Assembly: GCF_003933735.1 (NCBI RefSeq)
Contig: NZ_RSED01000012.1
Coordinates: 48,001 to 112,000 of the forward strand
DNA length: 64,000 bases
From: Aquabacterium soli
Lineage (GTDB): Bacteria > Pseudomonadota > Gammaproteobacteria > Burkholderiales > Burkholderiaceae_C
Direction of reading: 5' to 3'
The notes under the pieces were generated by a model. That model saw only the letters and a program-made list of their open reading frames with translations, did not search any database and was not told the origin of the DNA. Made by a program: the position numbers and the translations under genes. Within the stretch, counting starts at the first letter, position 1. Every line of letters begins with the position of its first letter. Positions 25,213 through 35,105 of this stretch are shown in pieces.

Positions 25213-26279
25213 GCCCTGCCCTCCGGCGAGGGCCACAGGCCACGCGGGCGTGTCAGCATGATGCCGATCATGGCCAGGGCCACCAGCAACTGCCGCAGGA
25301 TGGCAGCATCCAGCCGGCCATCGGTCATGGCCTGCAAGGGGCCGGCCACATGGCGCAGCACCTCAGGCAAGGCCGCCAGCAGGAAGGCCCCGAGGATCAC
25401 GCCGGGCACATGGCCCAGGCCGCCCAGCACCACCATGGCCACGACCATGATCGATTCGTTCAGGCTGAAGGATTCGGGCGACACGAAGCCCTGGAAGCTG
25501 GCGAACAGCACGCCGGCCACGCCGCCGAAGGTGGCGCCCAGGCCAAAAGCCAGCAGCTTGAGGTTGCGCGTGTTCAGGCCCATGGCCTTGGCGGCGATCT
25601 CGTCCTCGCGGATGGCCCGCCAGGCACGGCCCGTGCGCGAATTGTTCAGGCGCAGGCTGATCACCACGGCCAGCACCACCAGCGCCAGGAACAGGTAATA
25701 GTGCAAGGTGACGGGCGGCAGGGTGAAGCCACCGATGTGCCAGGGCTCGCCCAGGCTCACGCCGAAGAACACCAGCGGGTCGATGCTGTCGATGCCCTTC
25801 GGGCCATTGGTGAGGTTGACCGGCGCGTTGAGGTTGCTCAGGAACACGCGGATGATCTCGCCGAAGCCCAGCGTGACAATGGCCAGGTAATCCCCCCGCA
25901 GCTTGAGCGTGGGCGCGCCCAGCAGCACCCCCACCACCGCGGCCAGGCCCGCGCCCAGCGGGATCACCAGCCAGATCGGCGTGTGCAGCCCTTGAGGGAA
26001 CATGGCGGCCACGGCTGGCAGGTTGTCCGTCAGGTGCGGCGAGGCCAGCAGCGCGAACATGTAGGCCCCCACCGCGTAGAACGCGATGTAACCCAGGTCG
26101 AGCAGGCCGGCGAAGCCCACCACGATGTTCAGGCCCAGCGCCAGCAGGATGTACAGCAGCGCGATGTCCAGGATGCGCACCCAGGCCTGCCCCACGTCCT
26201 GCAGACCCAGCGGCAGCACCATCAGCAAGGCGGCACAGACCAGGAAGGTCAGCGATTTCTGGCGGTTGATCGTTGTCAT
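25209..26279 (-). CDS. livM: Branched-chain amino acid ABC transporter permease LivM
   Basis: 356-aa inner-membrane permease with about eight to ten hydrophobic helices. Family segments: LGLNIVVGFAGLLDLGYIAF near the N-terminus and LSLRLNNSRTGRAWRAIRED-type coupling motif (here ISLRLNNSRTGRAWRAIRED) followed by EIAAKAMGLN, which contacts the ATPases. GGAGG with 7-nt spacing favours ATG 26279 over the adjacent GTG. It follows livH by 13 nt. Confidence 0.92.
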   Translation of the reverse strand: MTTINRQKSLTFLVCAALLMVLPLGLQDVGQAWVRILDIALLYILLALGLNIVVGFAGLLDLGYIAFYAVGAYMFALLASPHLTDNLPAVAAMFPQGLHTPIWLVIPLGAGLAAVVGVLLGAPTLKLRGDYLAIVTLGFGEIIRVFLSNLNAPVNLTNGPKGIDSIDPLVFFGVSLGEPWHIGGFTLPPVTLHYYLFLALVVLAVVISLRLNNSRTGRAWRAIREDEIAAKAMGLNTRNLKLLAFGLGATFGGVAGVLFASFQGFVSPESFSLNESIMVVAMVVLGGLGHVPGVILGAFLLAALPEVLRHVAGPLQAMTDGRLDAAILRQLLVALAMIGIMLTRPRGLWPSPEGRA

Positions 26280-26292
26280 CACAGCGCCTCCA

Positions 26293-27216
26293 TCACGACC
26301 GGTCGGCCACGCGCTCGCCCAGCAGGCCCTGGGGCCTGAGCGTGAGCACGAGGATCAGCACGGTGAAGGCGAAGATGTCCTGGTAGTTGCTGCCCAGCAG
26401 GCCATTGGTCAGGTCACCGATGTAGCCGGCGCCCAGCGCCTCGATCAGGCCCAGCAGGATGCCGCCCAGCATGGCGCCGCCCAGGTTGCCGATGCCGCCG
26501 AACACCGCCGCCGTGAAGGCCTTGAGGCCCGGCAGGAAGCCCATGGTGTGCTGCACCGAGCCGTAGTTGGCGGCCCACATCACACCCGCCAGCGCGGCCA
26601 GCGCGGCCCCGATCACGAAGGTGGCCGAGATCACCTTGTCCGGTTGCACGCCCATCAGCTGCGCCACGCGCGGGTTTTCGGCCGTGGCGCGCATGGCCCG
26701 GCCCAGCGGCGTGAGGTGGATCAGCGCCAGCAGCCCCGCCATCGTGCCGGCGGCCACCACCAGGATCAGGATCTGCACCAGGTTGATGGTGGCGCCCATG
26801 ATTTCATAGGGCTCGTCGGGCAGCAGGATCGGGAAAGGCTTGTAGTCGGGCTTCCACAGGATCATGGCCAGGGTCTGCAGCAGCAGCGAAACCCCCATGG
26901 CCGTGATCAGTGGCGCCAGCCGCGGCGCGCTGCGCAGCGGCCGGTAGGCCAGCTTCTCGATCACGTAATTGAGCGCCATGCAGGCCACCATGGCCACGGC
27001 CAGCGCCAGCAGCAGCAGGGCCCAGCCGGGCATGCCGGCATCGGCCAGCCAGGTCACCACCGTCCAGGCCACGAGGGCCCCCACCATCAGCACCTCGCCG
27101 TGGGCGAAGTTGATGAGGTTGATGATGCCGTACACCATGGTGTAGCCCAGTGCGACCAGGGCATACATGCTGCCCAGCACCAGGCCGTTGATGATTTGTT
27201 GAATGAAGGTGTCCAC
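26293..27216 (-). CDS. livH: Branched-chain amino acid ABC transporter permease LivH
   Basis: 307-aa permease, first gene of the livHMGF operon. Conserved N-terminus FIQQIINGLVLGSMYALVAL, GIINLINFAHGEVLMVGA and the coupling helix PLGRAMRATAENPRVAQLMG are clear. The start codon is GTG at 27216; no ATG is available. The promoter must lie in the 128 bp that also holds the terminator of the dehydrogenase gene upstream. No periplasmic binding protein (livK/livJ) is next to the cluster on either side. Confidence 0.92.
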   Translation of the reverse strand: MDTFIQQIINGLVLGSMYALVALGYTMVYGIINLINFAHGEVLMVGALVAWTVVTWLADAGMPGWALLLLALAVAMVACMALNYVIEKLAYRPLRSAPRLAPLITAMGVSLLLQTLAMILWKPDYKPFPILLPDEPYEIMGATINLVQILILVVAAGTMAGLLALIHLTPLGRAMRATAENPRVAQLMGVQPDKVISATFVIGAALAALAGVMWAANYGSVQHTMGFLPGLKAFTAAVFGGIGNLGGAMLGGILLGLIEALGAGYIGDLTNGLLGSNYQDIFAFTVLILVLTLRPQGLLGERVADRS

Positions 27217-27252
27217 AGGCGCGATGCGTCTACGTCGTTGACTGGCTCATGC

Positions 27253-27287
27253 AAAAAGCCCGCCACGCAAGGGCTGCGAGGCGGGCT
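27253..27287 (-). terminator. Terminator after the aldehyde dehydrogenase gene
   Basis: On the minus strand AGCCCGCC and GGCGGGCT (27287-27280 and 27264-27257) form an 8-bp stem with a 15-nt loop, followed by TTTT. It lies between the dehydrogenase stop and livH and insulates the liv operon. Confidence 0.82.
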
Positions 27288-27344
27288 GATGCCCTGGGAT
27301 CGGCATTATCCGGCCATTTCCGGACGTGGACGGCGCAGGATGTG

Positions 27345-28817
27345 TCAGAACAGCTTGGGCAGCTTGAGCGAGTCCACCACCATCCGGATCAGTTTGGGCT
27401 TGAAGCCCGTGTACGGCGGGAAGAACAGCTTGGCCACCATCACCGGACCAGACTTGAGCACGGCCCGCTCATGCGAGAAGGCCTTGAAGCCGTAGATGCC
27501 GTGCGCACTGCCGATGCCGGAGTTGTTCACGCCACCGAAAGGCAGGTTGCCATGTGCGTAGTGCAGCACGCAGTGGTTGATGCCCACCCCGCCCGAGCTG
27601 GTCTGGGCCATGATGCGGCGCGTGCGGTCCTTGTTGTGGCTCCAGATGTACAGGGCCAGCGGCTTGGGCTGGGCGTTGATCTCGCGCACCACGGCATCGA
27701 GATCACGCCAGGCGATGATGGGCAGCACCGGGCCGAAGATCTCTTCGCTCATGATGGCCGCGTCGGCCGGGATGTTGTCCAGCAGCGTGGGCGCGACGAA
27801 GGCGCTGGCCACATCGACCTCGCCGCCCTGCAGGAAGCGGGCGCCCCGGGCACGGGCATCTTCCAGCAGGCCAGCGATGCGCTGGGTGTGGCGCTGGTTG
27901 ACCACGTGGGCAAAGTGCGGCGAGACCTTCTGTTCTTCCGCCGTCTTGCCGTAGCGCTCGCCGATCACGCGGCGACACTCGGCCACGAACTGGTCCTTGA
28001 CCGATTCGTGCACGTAGACGTGGTCAGGCGCCACGCAGGTCTGGCCGCAATTGGCCAGCTTGCCCCACATCAGGGTTTCGGCGGCCGACTTGAGATCAGC
28101 CGTCTCATCGACGATCACGGGCGACTTGCCGCCCAGCTCCAGCGTGACACTGGTCAGGTGCTTGGCGGCGGCGGCCATCACCACCTTGCCCACGGCCGGC
28201 GAGCCAGTGAAGAAGATGTGGTCGAAAGGCAGCGCCAGCAGGGCGGTGGACGTGGGCAGGCTGCCCTCGAACACGGCCACTTCGTCTTCGCGGAACAGGT
28301 CGCGGATGATGCTCACCATCAGCGCGCTGACCTGCGGCGTCATTTCCGAGGGCTTGAGGATCACCGTGTTGCCGGCGGCCAGGGCCGACACCAGCGGACC
28401 GAAGCACAGGTTCAGCGGGAAGTTCCAGGGCGCCACGATCAGGCAGCGGCCGCGCGGCTGGGCCTCGATCCAGGCCGAGGTGCCGCCGGTGGTCATGGTG
28501 GGCCACACGCGCTTGGGACGCATCCACTTGCGCAGATCCCCAATGGCGTGGCGGATCTCGTCCATCACGGGCAGGAACTCGGTGCTCTCCACCTCGGAGG
28601 CGGGCTTGTGATAGTCCGCGTAGAAAGCCTTGTAGAAGTCTTCGCGGCGGGCCAGCATGGCCTCGCGCAGGCTCTTGAGGCGCGCGATGCGCTGGGCCGC
28701 GGTAGAGGTGCGCCAGGCCAGCGAGGTGGCCAGCTGGGCATCGAAGGCGCGCTGGATGGCGGCGGGGTCGGCTTCGCCGGTGGACGGGTCGACGACATGC
28801 ATCATGGGGCGGTTCAT
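27345..28817 (-). CDS. Coniferyl-aldehyde dehydrogenase-type NAD(P)+ aldehyde dehydrogenase
   Basis: 490-aa class 3-like aldehyde dehydrogenase oxidising aromatic or fatty aldehydes to acids. Motifs: VAPWNFPLNL, ILKPSEMTP, FTGSPAVGKVVM, general base E227 in LELGGKSP, nucleophile C261 in NCGQTCVAPDHV, and EEIFGPVLP. The C-terminus is hydrophobic and basic (FFPPYTGFKPKLIRMVVDSL), as in the branch annotated coniferyl-aldehyde dehydrogenase. AAGGAG with 8-nt spacing sets the start at 28817. A 92-aa gene lies 5 nt upstream and is co-transcribed. Confidence 0.88.
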   Translation of the reverse strand: MNRPMMHVVDPSTGEADPAAIQRAFDAQLATSLAWRTSTAAQRIARLKSLREAMLARREDFYKAFYADYHKPASEVESTEFLPVMDEIRHAIGDLRKWMRPKRVWPTMTTGGTSAWIEAQPRGRCLIVAPWNFPLNLCFGPLVSALAAGNTVILKPSEMTPQVSALMVSIIRDLFREDEVAVFEGSLPTSTALLALPFDHIFFTGSPAVGKVVMAAAAKHLTSVTLELGGKSPVIVDETADLKSAAETLMWGKLANCGQTCVAPDHVYVHESVKDQFVAECRRVIGERYGKTAEEQKVSPHFAHVVNQRHTQRIAGLLEDARARGARFLQGGEVDVASAFVAPTLLDNIPADAAIMSEEIFGPVLPIIAWRDLDAVVREINAQPKPLALYIWSHNKDRTRRIMAQTSSGGVGINHCVLHYAHGNLPFGGVNNSGIGSAHGIYGFKAFSHERAVLKSGPVMVAKLFFPPYTGFKPKLIRMVVDSLKLPKLF

Positions 28818-28822
28818 CCTGA

Positions 28823-29101
28823 TCACTCCTTCTCTTGCTTCAGGCCGGCACGGATCACGCGATCGGCCACCTCGTTGAGACTCACGCCTTGTGCCGTGGC
28901 CAGGTCCTGCAACTGCTTGACCAGCTCGGCGTGCAGCTTGGCCGCGAAGGGCACCAGGCCGGCAGCCTGGTCCAGCTTGCGTTGCTCGCGCCGGTCGGGC
29001 ACCTGGGCTGCGCCCTGGCCGAAACGGCCGGGCACACCGGCCTGGCGCATCTGGCCCTGGATCTTCAGGCCCTTGCTCTTTTCCAGATCTGTTTTCTTCA
29101 T
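28823..29101 (-). CDS. Small RHH-like or helical protein upstream of the aldehyde dehydrogenase
   Basis: 92-aa basic protein starting MKKTDLEKSKGLKIQGQMRQ. The C-terminal half, VPFAAKLHAELVKQLQDLAT then GVSLNEVADRVIRAGL, has the strand-helix-helix pattern of ribbon-helix-helix or toy-antitoxin-like DNA-binding proteins. The N-terminal half is rich in Lys, Gln and Arg and probably flexible. It is 5 nt from the dehydrogenase start, so it may be its regulator; that is inference from position and fold pattern. Confidence 0.7.
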   Translation of the reverse strand: MKKTDLEKSKGLKIQGQMRQAGVPGRFGQGAAQVPDRREQRKLDQAAGLVPFAAKLHAELVKQLQDLATAQGVSLNEVADRVIRAGLKQEKE

Positions 29102-29226
29102 CGCTCTCGACCAATTCCACTGACAGGGCGGCCCGGCGGCCAGAGGAGGACCATAATCCTTCGCACCCCGCCACACAAGCCTCGCAGGCGCTTGGTACTC
29201 CAGCGTTCCATCTGAAAACGCCGACA

Positions 29227-29258
29227 TGCACATTGGCCCGCCTTGGCGGGATTGTGCA
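29227..29258 (+). other. Nested inverted repeat between divergent genes
   Basis: TGCACA...TGTGCA encloses CCCGCC-TT-GGCGGG, making a near-continuous hairpin in the 250 bp between the small RHH-like gene (minus) and the S4 gene (plus). No T tract follows. It could be a protein-binding site or an RNA hairpin in the S4 gene leader. Confidence 0.4.
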
Positions 29259-29351
29259 CGCGATCCGTGGGTACGGGCAGACGGCAGACCCTTGCTTTTG
29301 AGGCCGTCCGGGCCTGCCGGGATTTCATTTTTTCCATTTACAACCTCCTTC

Positions 29352-29615
29352 ATGCCCCCCTTGCAACAGATCACCTTCGAACTGCGCGGCGAGTTCATCG
29401 CCCTGGACAGCCTGCTCAAGGCCACCGGGCTGGCCGACAGCGGTGGGCGGGCCAAGACCCTGGTGGCCGAGGGCCGCGTGCAGGTGAACGGGCAGGATGA
29501 GCTGCGCAAGACCGCCAAGATCCGCGCCGGCCAGGTCGTGAGCCTGCAAGGTGCCCGCATCCGCGTGGTGGCGGAAGGCGAAGGGGCAGCCCCCGAGGGC
29601 GAAGGCGACGCCTGA
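29352..29615 (+). CDS. RNA-binding S4 domain protein (YbcJ-like)
   Basis: 87-aa protein made almost wholly of one S4 RNA-binding domain: FIALDSLLKATGLADSGGRA, AKTLVAEGRVQVNGQDELRK and KIRAGQVVSLQGARIRVV. A short Glu/Gly/Ala tail follows. Such small stand-alone S4 proteins bind structured RNA, probably in ribosome assembly or quality control. The start MPPLQQITFELRG has no clear ribosome site. Confidence 0.85.
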   Translation: MPPLQQITFELRGEFIALDSLLKATGLADSGGRAKTLVAEGRVQVNGQDELRKTAKIRAGQVVSLQGARIRVVAEGEGAAPEGEGDA

Positions 29616-29754
29616 TCCCGTCAACGGTCGACCAGTCCATGCCATATTGAGCGCGCAACATCTGCCCGGTGCGCCGCTTTGACACAGGGCGAACCCGACG
29701 TTCGCCCTGCCGCCGTCAGGGGCAAGATGCGCGCCATCCCCACGGGAGAAGCCC

Positions 29755-31404
29755 ATGCCGAACCACACCTTCAGTCAGGACCTGCCTCGCACCGAGGCCA
29801 ACTTCGCCGCGTTCACGCCACTGTCCTTCCTGGAGCGCACCGCCCTGGTCTACCCTGACCGGCTGGCCGTGGTGCACGGCACGCTGCGCCAGACCTGGGC
29901 CCAGACCTATGCCCGCTGCCGCCAACTGGCCAGCGCCCTGCAGCGGCGGGGCATCGGCCAGGGCGACACCGTGGCGGTGATGCTGCCCAACACCCCGCCC
30001 ATGGTCGAAGCGCATTTCGGCATCCCCATGGCCGGCGCCGTGCTCAACGCGCTCAACACCCGGCTGGACGCCGAGGCCCTGGCCTTCATGCTGGACCATG
30101 GCGAAGCCCGCGTGGTGATCGTGGACCGCGAGTTCAGCGGTGTGATGTCGCGTGCCCTGGCGCTGCGCACGCGCACCGAGCCCGTGCTGGTGGTCGATGC
30201 CGACGACGCCGTGTACACCGGCCCTGGCGAGCCCATCGGCGCGCTGGCTTACGAGGCCCTGCTGGCCGAAGGCGATGCCGCCTTCGCGTGGCAGTTGCCC
30301 GAGGACGAGTGGGACGCGATCAGCCTGAACTACACGTCGGGCACCACCGGCAACCCCAAGGGTGTGGTCTACCACCACCGGGGCGCGGCCATGAACGCCG
30401 TATCCAACATCCTGGAATGGGACATGCCCAAGCACGCGGTCTACCTGTGGACGCTGCCCATGTTCCATTGCAACGGCTGGTGTTTCCCGTGGACGGTGGC
30501 CGCGCGCGCCGGTGTGAACGTGTGCCTGCGCAAGGTCGAGCCCAAGGCGGTGTTCGACGCGATCCGTGAGCACAAGGTCAGCCACTACTGCGGTGCGCCC
30601 ATCGTGCACGCCGGTCTGGTCAATGCCCCGGACGAACTCAAGCAGGGCATCGGCCACCCCGTCAAGGCCATGGTGGCCGGGGCTGCGCCGCCGGCCGCGA
30701 TGATCGAGGGCATGGAGCGGCTGGGGTTCGATCTGACCCACGTGTACGGCCTGACCGAGGTCTACGGCCCCGCGGCCGTCTGCGTGCAGCACGATGCCTG
30801 GGACAGCCTGGACGTGGGCGAGCGGGCCCGCCTGAACGCGCGCCAGGGCGTCAACTACCACCTGCAGCGCGGCGTGACGGTGATGGACCCGTTGACCATG
30901 CAGCCCGTGCCTGCCGATGGCGAAACCATGGGCGAGATCATGTTCCGCGGCAACATCGCGATGAAGGGCTACCTGAAGAACCCACGCGCCACGCAGGAGG
31001 CCTTTGCGGGGGGCTGGTTTCATTCAGGCGATCTGGCCGTGCAGTACCCCGATGGCTACGTCAAGATCAAGGACCGCAGCAAGGACATCATCATCTCGGG
31101 CGGCGAGAACATCTCGTCCATCGAGGTGGAGGACGTGCTCTACCGGCACCCGGCAGTGCTGGCCGCGGCCGTGGTGGCCAAACCCGACGAGAAGTGGGGC
31201 GAGACGCCCTGTGCCTTCGTGGAGACCAAGGCCGGCGCCACCGTGACGCCCGAAGAGCTGATCGCCCACTGCCGCCAGCACCTGGCGGGCTTCAAGGTGC
31301 CGCGCGCGGTGGTGTTCGGGGAGCTGCCCAAGACCTCGACCGGCAAGATCCAGAAGTTCGAGCTGCGCAAGAAGGCGGGGTCGAAGGGCGCGATCGACGC
31401 CTGA
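29755..31404 (+). CDS. Acyl-CoA synthetase (AMP-binding; medium-chain or methylmercaptopropionate-CoA ligase-like)
   Basis: 549-aa ANL-superfamily ligase that activates a carboxylic acid as the acyl-adenylate and transfers it to CoA. P-loop LNYTSGTTGNPKGVVYHHRG, motif YGLTEVYGPA, hinge DRSKDIIISGGENISSIEVE and C-terminal catalytic lysine in PKTSTGKIQKFEL are present. The MFHCNGWCFPW segment places it near DmdB-type and medium-chain ligases. The N-terminus MPNHTFSQDLPRTEANFAAF is typical of beta-proteobacterial copies. GGGAGAA precedes the ATG. Substrate uncertain. Confidence 0.88.
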   Translation: MPNHTFSQDLPRTEANFAAFTPLSFLERTALVYPDRLAVVHGTLRQTWAQTYARCRQLASALQRRGIGQGDTVAVMLPNTPPMVEAHFGIPMAGAVLNALNTRLDAEALAFMLDHGEARVVIVDREFSGVMSRALALRTRTEPVLVVDADDAVYTGPGEPIGALAYEALLAEGDAAFAWQLPEDEWDAISLNYTSGTTGNPKGVVYHHRGAAMNAVSNILEWDMPKHAVYLWTLPMFHCNGWCFPWTVAARAGVNVCLRKVEPKAVFDAIREHKVSHYCGAPIVHAGLVNAPDELKQGIGHPVKAMVAGAAPPAAMIEGMERLGFDLTHVYGLTEVYGPAAVCVQHDAWDSLDVGERARLNARQGVNYHLQRGVTVMDPLTMQPVPADGETMGEIMFRGNIAMKGYLKNPRATQEAFAGGWFHSGDLAVQYPDGYVKIKDRSKDIIISGGENISSIEVEDVLYRHPAVLAAAVVAKPDEKWGETPCAFVETKAGATVTPEELIAHCRQHLAGFKVPRAVVFGELPKTSTGKIQKFELRKKAGSKGAIDA

Positions 31405-31455
31405 ACCGGACGGCCCTCCCGGGCCATCGCGTCGGCCAGTCAGTCAGGCCCCGCT

Positions 31456-31989
31456 TCAGGCCAGGGTGCCGCCGCGGCCCCCAGCCCGGCTGAGCGCTGC
31501 AGAAATCACCGCGGGCAAGGCGCCCAGATCGGCCAGCGCGCCATCGGCCGGATCTGCGTGGTCGATCCTTGCTGCGATGTGGGCCGGGTCATTGAACAGC
31601 ACGCGGGTGGACCCGTCGGGCAGGCTTTGCAGCAGCACGCGCCACGGCAAATCCATCGTGCGGGAATCAGCGGCCTGGAAAATAGGGGTGTGGCCGTCGT
31701 GACGGCCCAGCACCAGCACCCGTGTACCGCCCGTGTCGGCCATCTGCTCCGCGCCCTGGCCGGCTGACGTGCCAGAGGCCACGTCAGCCACCACCGGCAT
31801 GCCTTGGGCACGCGCAGCACGTTGCAGTTGTTTCACGGCCTGGTCCAGCGGCAGGCGACTGGTCATGGAAACCCAGCCCTGGCGCTCCAGGTCGGATTCA
31901 GGCGCCTCGCGGTCGAGGGAAGGCCATTGCCCTGCGGCCATCAGCACCAGGGCCATGCAACCGCTCATCCAGTATCTCGACATGCGCAT
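31456..31989 (-). CDS. DUF302 domain exported protein
   Basis: 177-aa protein with a short signal peptide (MRMSRYWMSGCMALVLMAAG; a Cys at 11 is too early for a firm lipobox). The DUF302 core includes HTPIFQAADSRTMDLPWRVL and GSTRVLFNDPAHIAARID. The domain occurs in small periplasmic and cytoplasmic proteins of unknown role. GGAGG with 7-nt spacing supports the start at 31989. It is convergent with the ligase gene, 51 nt away. Confidence 0.8.
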   Translation of the reverse strand: MRMSRYWMSGCMALVLMAAGQWPSLDREAPESDLERQGWVSMTSRLPLDQAVKQLQRAARAQGMPVVADVASGTSAGQGAEQMADTGGTRVLVLGRHDGHTPIFQAADSRTMDLPWRVLLQSLPDGSTRVLFNDPAHIAARIDHADPADGALADLGALPAVISAALSRAGGRGGTLA

Positions 31990-32068
31990 CGGGGCACCTC
32001 CATGCTACAAGTTCAGTAGATGGAGGCAAGCAGCGGAAGTTCAAGGCTATCCTCGTTTCATTACGTAA

Positions 32069-32965
32069 ATGCAGACCCGCACCATGCTGAACAGAGGCTC
32101 ATTCCCGGACAGTGCGCTCGACAAGCCCCAGGGAGGGTGGCGCGAACGGCTCTACATCATCATCTTCGAGGCGGACACCGCGGCGGGGCGACGCTTCGAC
32201 CAGGCACTGATCCTGATCATCCTGTTCAGCGTGGGGGTGGTGATCATGGACAGCGTGAAACCCTACGGCGGGCGCCTAAACCTGCCGCTCGCCTCACTCG
32301 AATGGCTGTTCACGGCCGTGTTCACCGTGGAGTACGTGCTGCGCCTGCTGTGCGTGCGCCGGCCATTGGCCTACGCCACCAGCTTCTTCGGCATCATCGA
32401 CCTGCTGTCCACCCTGCCCGCCTACCTGGCCCTGCTGGTGCCCGAGGCCCATGCGCTGATCGACGTGCGCATCCTGCGCCTGCTGCGCGTGTTCCGCATC
32501 TTCAAGCTCACGGGCTACGTGGCCGAGTACACCTCGCTGGGCCGGGCGCTCAAGGCCAGCCAGCGCAAGATCCTGGTGTTCCTGTCCTTCGTGCTGATGG
32601 TGGTGCTGGTGATGGGCTCGCTGATGTACGTGGTCGAAGGGCCCGAGCACGGCTTCACCAGCATCCCCACGTCCATGTACTGGGCCGTGACCACGATGAC
32701 CACGGTGGGCTTCGGCGACATCACCCCCCGCACCGACCTGGGCCGGCTGATCTCGTCGCTGATGATGCTGCTGGGCTGGGGCGTGCTGGCCGTGCCCACG
32801 GGCATCGTCACCGCCGAGATGAGCGCCCAGCGCCAGCAGGCGGGCCCGGGCGGCCCCACACGCACCTGCCGCGCCTGCTCGACCGGCGGCCACCCGGTGT
32901 ACGCCAGCTTCTGCTGGCGCTGCGGCGCGGCCCTGCCGGAAGACACAGACCCGCCCGGCGCCTGA
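32069..32965 (+). CDS. Voltage-gated potassium channel-like ion transporter with C-terminal zinc ribbon
   Basis: 298-aa six-helix channel subunit. S1 (about 44-62), S2 (78-97), S3 (104-124), S4 with repeated arginines (IDVRILRLLRVFRIFK, 131-146), S5 (168-190), the selectivity filter TVGFGD (212-217) and S6 (227-250). The cytoplasmic tail has two CxxC pairs, C267/C270 and C282/C285, a small zinc-ribbon-like module. The pore predicts potassium selectivity. ATG 32069 is chosen; ATG 32084 is possible. Divergent from the DUF302 gene by 79 nt. Confidence 0.9.
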   Translation: MQTRTMLNRGSFPDSALDKPQGGWRERLYIIIFEADTAAGRRFDQALILIILFSVGVVIMDSVKPYGGRLNLPLASLEWLFTAVFTVEYVLRLLCVRRPLAYATSFFGIIDLLSTLPAYLALLVPEAHALIDVRILRLLRVFRIFKLTGYVAEYTSLGRALKASQRKILVFLSFVLMVVLVMGSLMYVVEGPEHGFTSIPTSMYWAVTTMTTVGFGDITPRTDLGRLISSLMMLLGWGVLAVPTGIVTAEMSAQRQQAGPGGPTRTCRACSTGGHPVYASFCWRCGAALPEDTDPPGA

Positions 32966-33100
32966 CACCGCTGGCCGCTTTTCCGCTTTTGCAAACCGGG
33001 ATGTCGGTCTTGGCACCTGCCCGACAGGACTGTCCGGCCCTTGGGTGCTTATGATGGCGCCACACACCCATTTCCCCAAGATTCCCACAAGGACAAGCCC

Positions 33101-34219
<1,119 letters not shown>

Positions 34220-34250
34220 GCCTGGTCCGCGATCTGAAAGAAGCAGCACC

Positions 34251-35105
34251 ATGATCGACACCCTCAGCGAACACAGCTGCTTCGGCGGCACGCAGGGCTT
34301 TTACAAGCACCACTCGAACGCCATCGGCCTGCCGATGAAGTTCTCGGTGTACCAACCCCCGCAGGCCCTGGCCGAAGGGGCGCCAGCCTTGCCGGTGCTG
34401 CTCTACCTGGCCGGCCTGACCTGTACCGAAGAGACCTTCATGATCAAGGCCGGGGCGCAGCAGTACGCCGCGCAGCACGGCCTGATCCTGGTCGCACCCG
34501 ATACCAGCCCGCGCGACACCGGCATCCCCGAGGCCGACGCGGCCTGGGATTTCGGCACCGCGGCAGGCTTCTACCTGGACGCCATCCAGGCGCCCTGGCA
34601 CAAGCACTGGCGCATGGAGAGCTACCTCACGCTGGAACTGCTGCCCCTGGTGCTGGACCGCTTCAAGGGCCGTGAAGACCGCGTCGGCATCTTCGGCCAT
34701 TCGATGGGGGGCCACGGCGCGCTGACCCTGGCGCTGAAGTACCCCGAGCTGTTCCACAGCGTGTCGGCCTTCGCTCCGATCGCCGCGCCCAGCCAGTGCC
34801 CCTGGGGGCGCAAGGCCTTCACGGGCTACCTGGGCGCGGACACCAGCAGCTGGCGCAGGCACGACGCCACCGAGCTGGTCAACGATGGCGGCTACTGCCC
34901 GCCGATCCTGATCGACCAGGGCCTGGGCGACAAGTTCCTGGCCGACCAGCTGCACCCGCACCTGTTCGAAAACGCCTGCCGGCAGATGGGGCAACCCCTG
35001 ACCCTGCGACGGCATGCCGGCTACGACCATGGCTACTACTTCATCTCGACCTTCATGCGTGATCACATCGAACACCATGCGGCCACGCTGAAAGCCACGC
35101 CATGA
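34251..35105 (+). CDS. fghA: S-formylglutathione hydrolase
   Basis: Second step of glutathione-dependent formaldehyde oxidation: splits S-formylglutathione to formate and glutathione. 284 aa, alpha/beta-hydrolase fold. Catalytic triad: S151 in GHSMGGHGAL, D227 in DQGLGDKFL and H260 in GYDHGYYF. The start MIDTLSEHSCFGGTQGFYKH is diagnostic. The stop codon overlaps the ATG of the next gene (ATGA), so the downstream ligase is coupled to it. Confidence 0.96.
   Translation: MIDTLSEHSCFGGTQGFYKHHSNAIGLPMKFSVYQPPQALAEGAPALPVLLYLAGLTCTEETFMIKAGAQQYAAQHGLILVAPDTSPRDTGIPEADAAWDFGTAAGFYLDAIQAPWHKHWRMESYLTLELLPLVLDRFKGREDRVGIFGHSMGGHGALTLALKYPELFHSVSAFAPIAAPSQCPWGRKAFTGYLGADTSSWRRHDATELVNDGGYCPPILIDQGLGDKFLADQLHPHLFENACRQMGQPLTLRRHAGYDHGYYFISTFMRDHIEHHAATLKATP

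Noticed and set aside
23672..27216. A missing livK hidden within the liv cluster
   Set aside because: All four genes abut or overlap and neither flank contains a periplasmic binding-protein frame.
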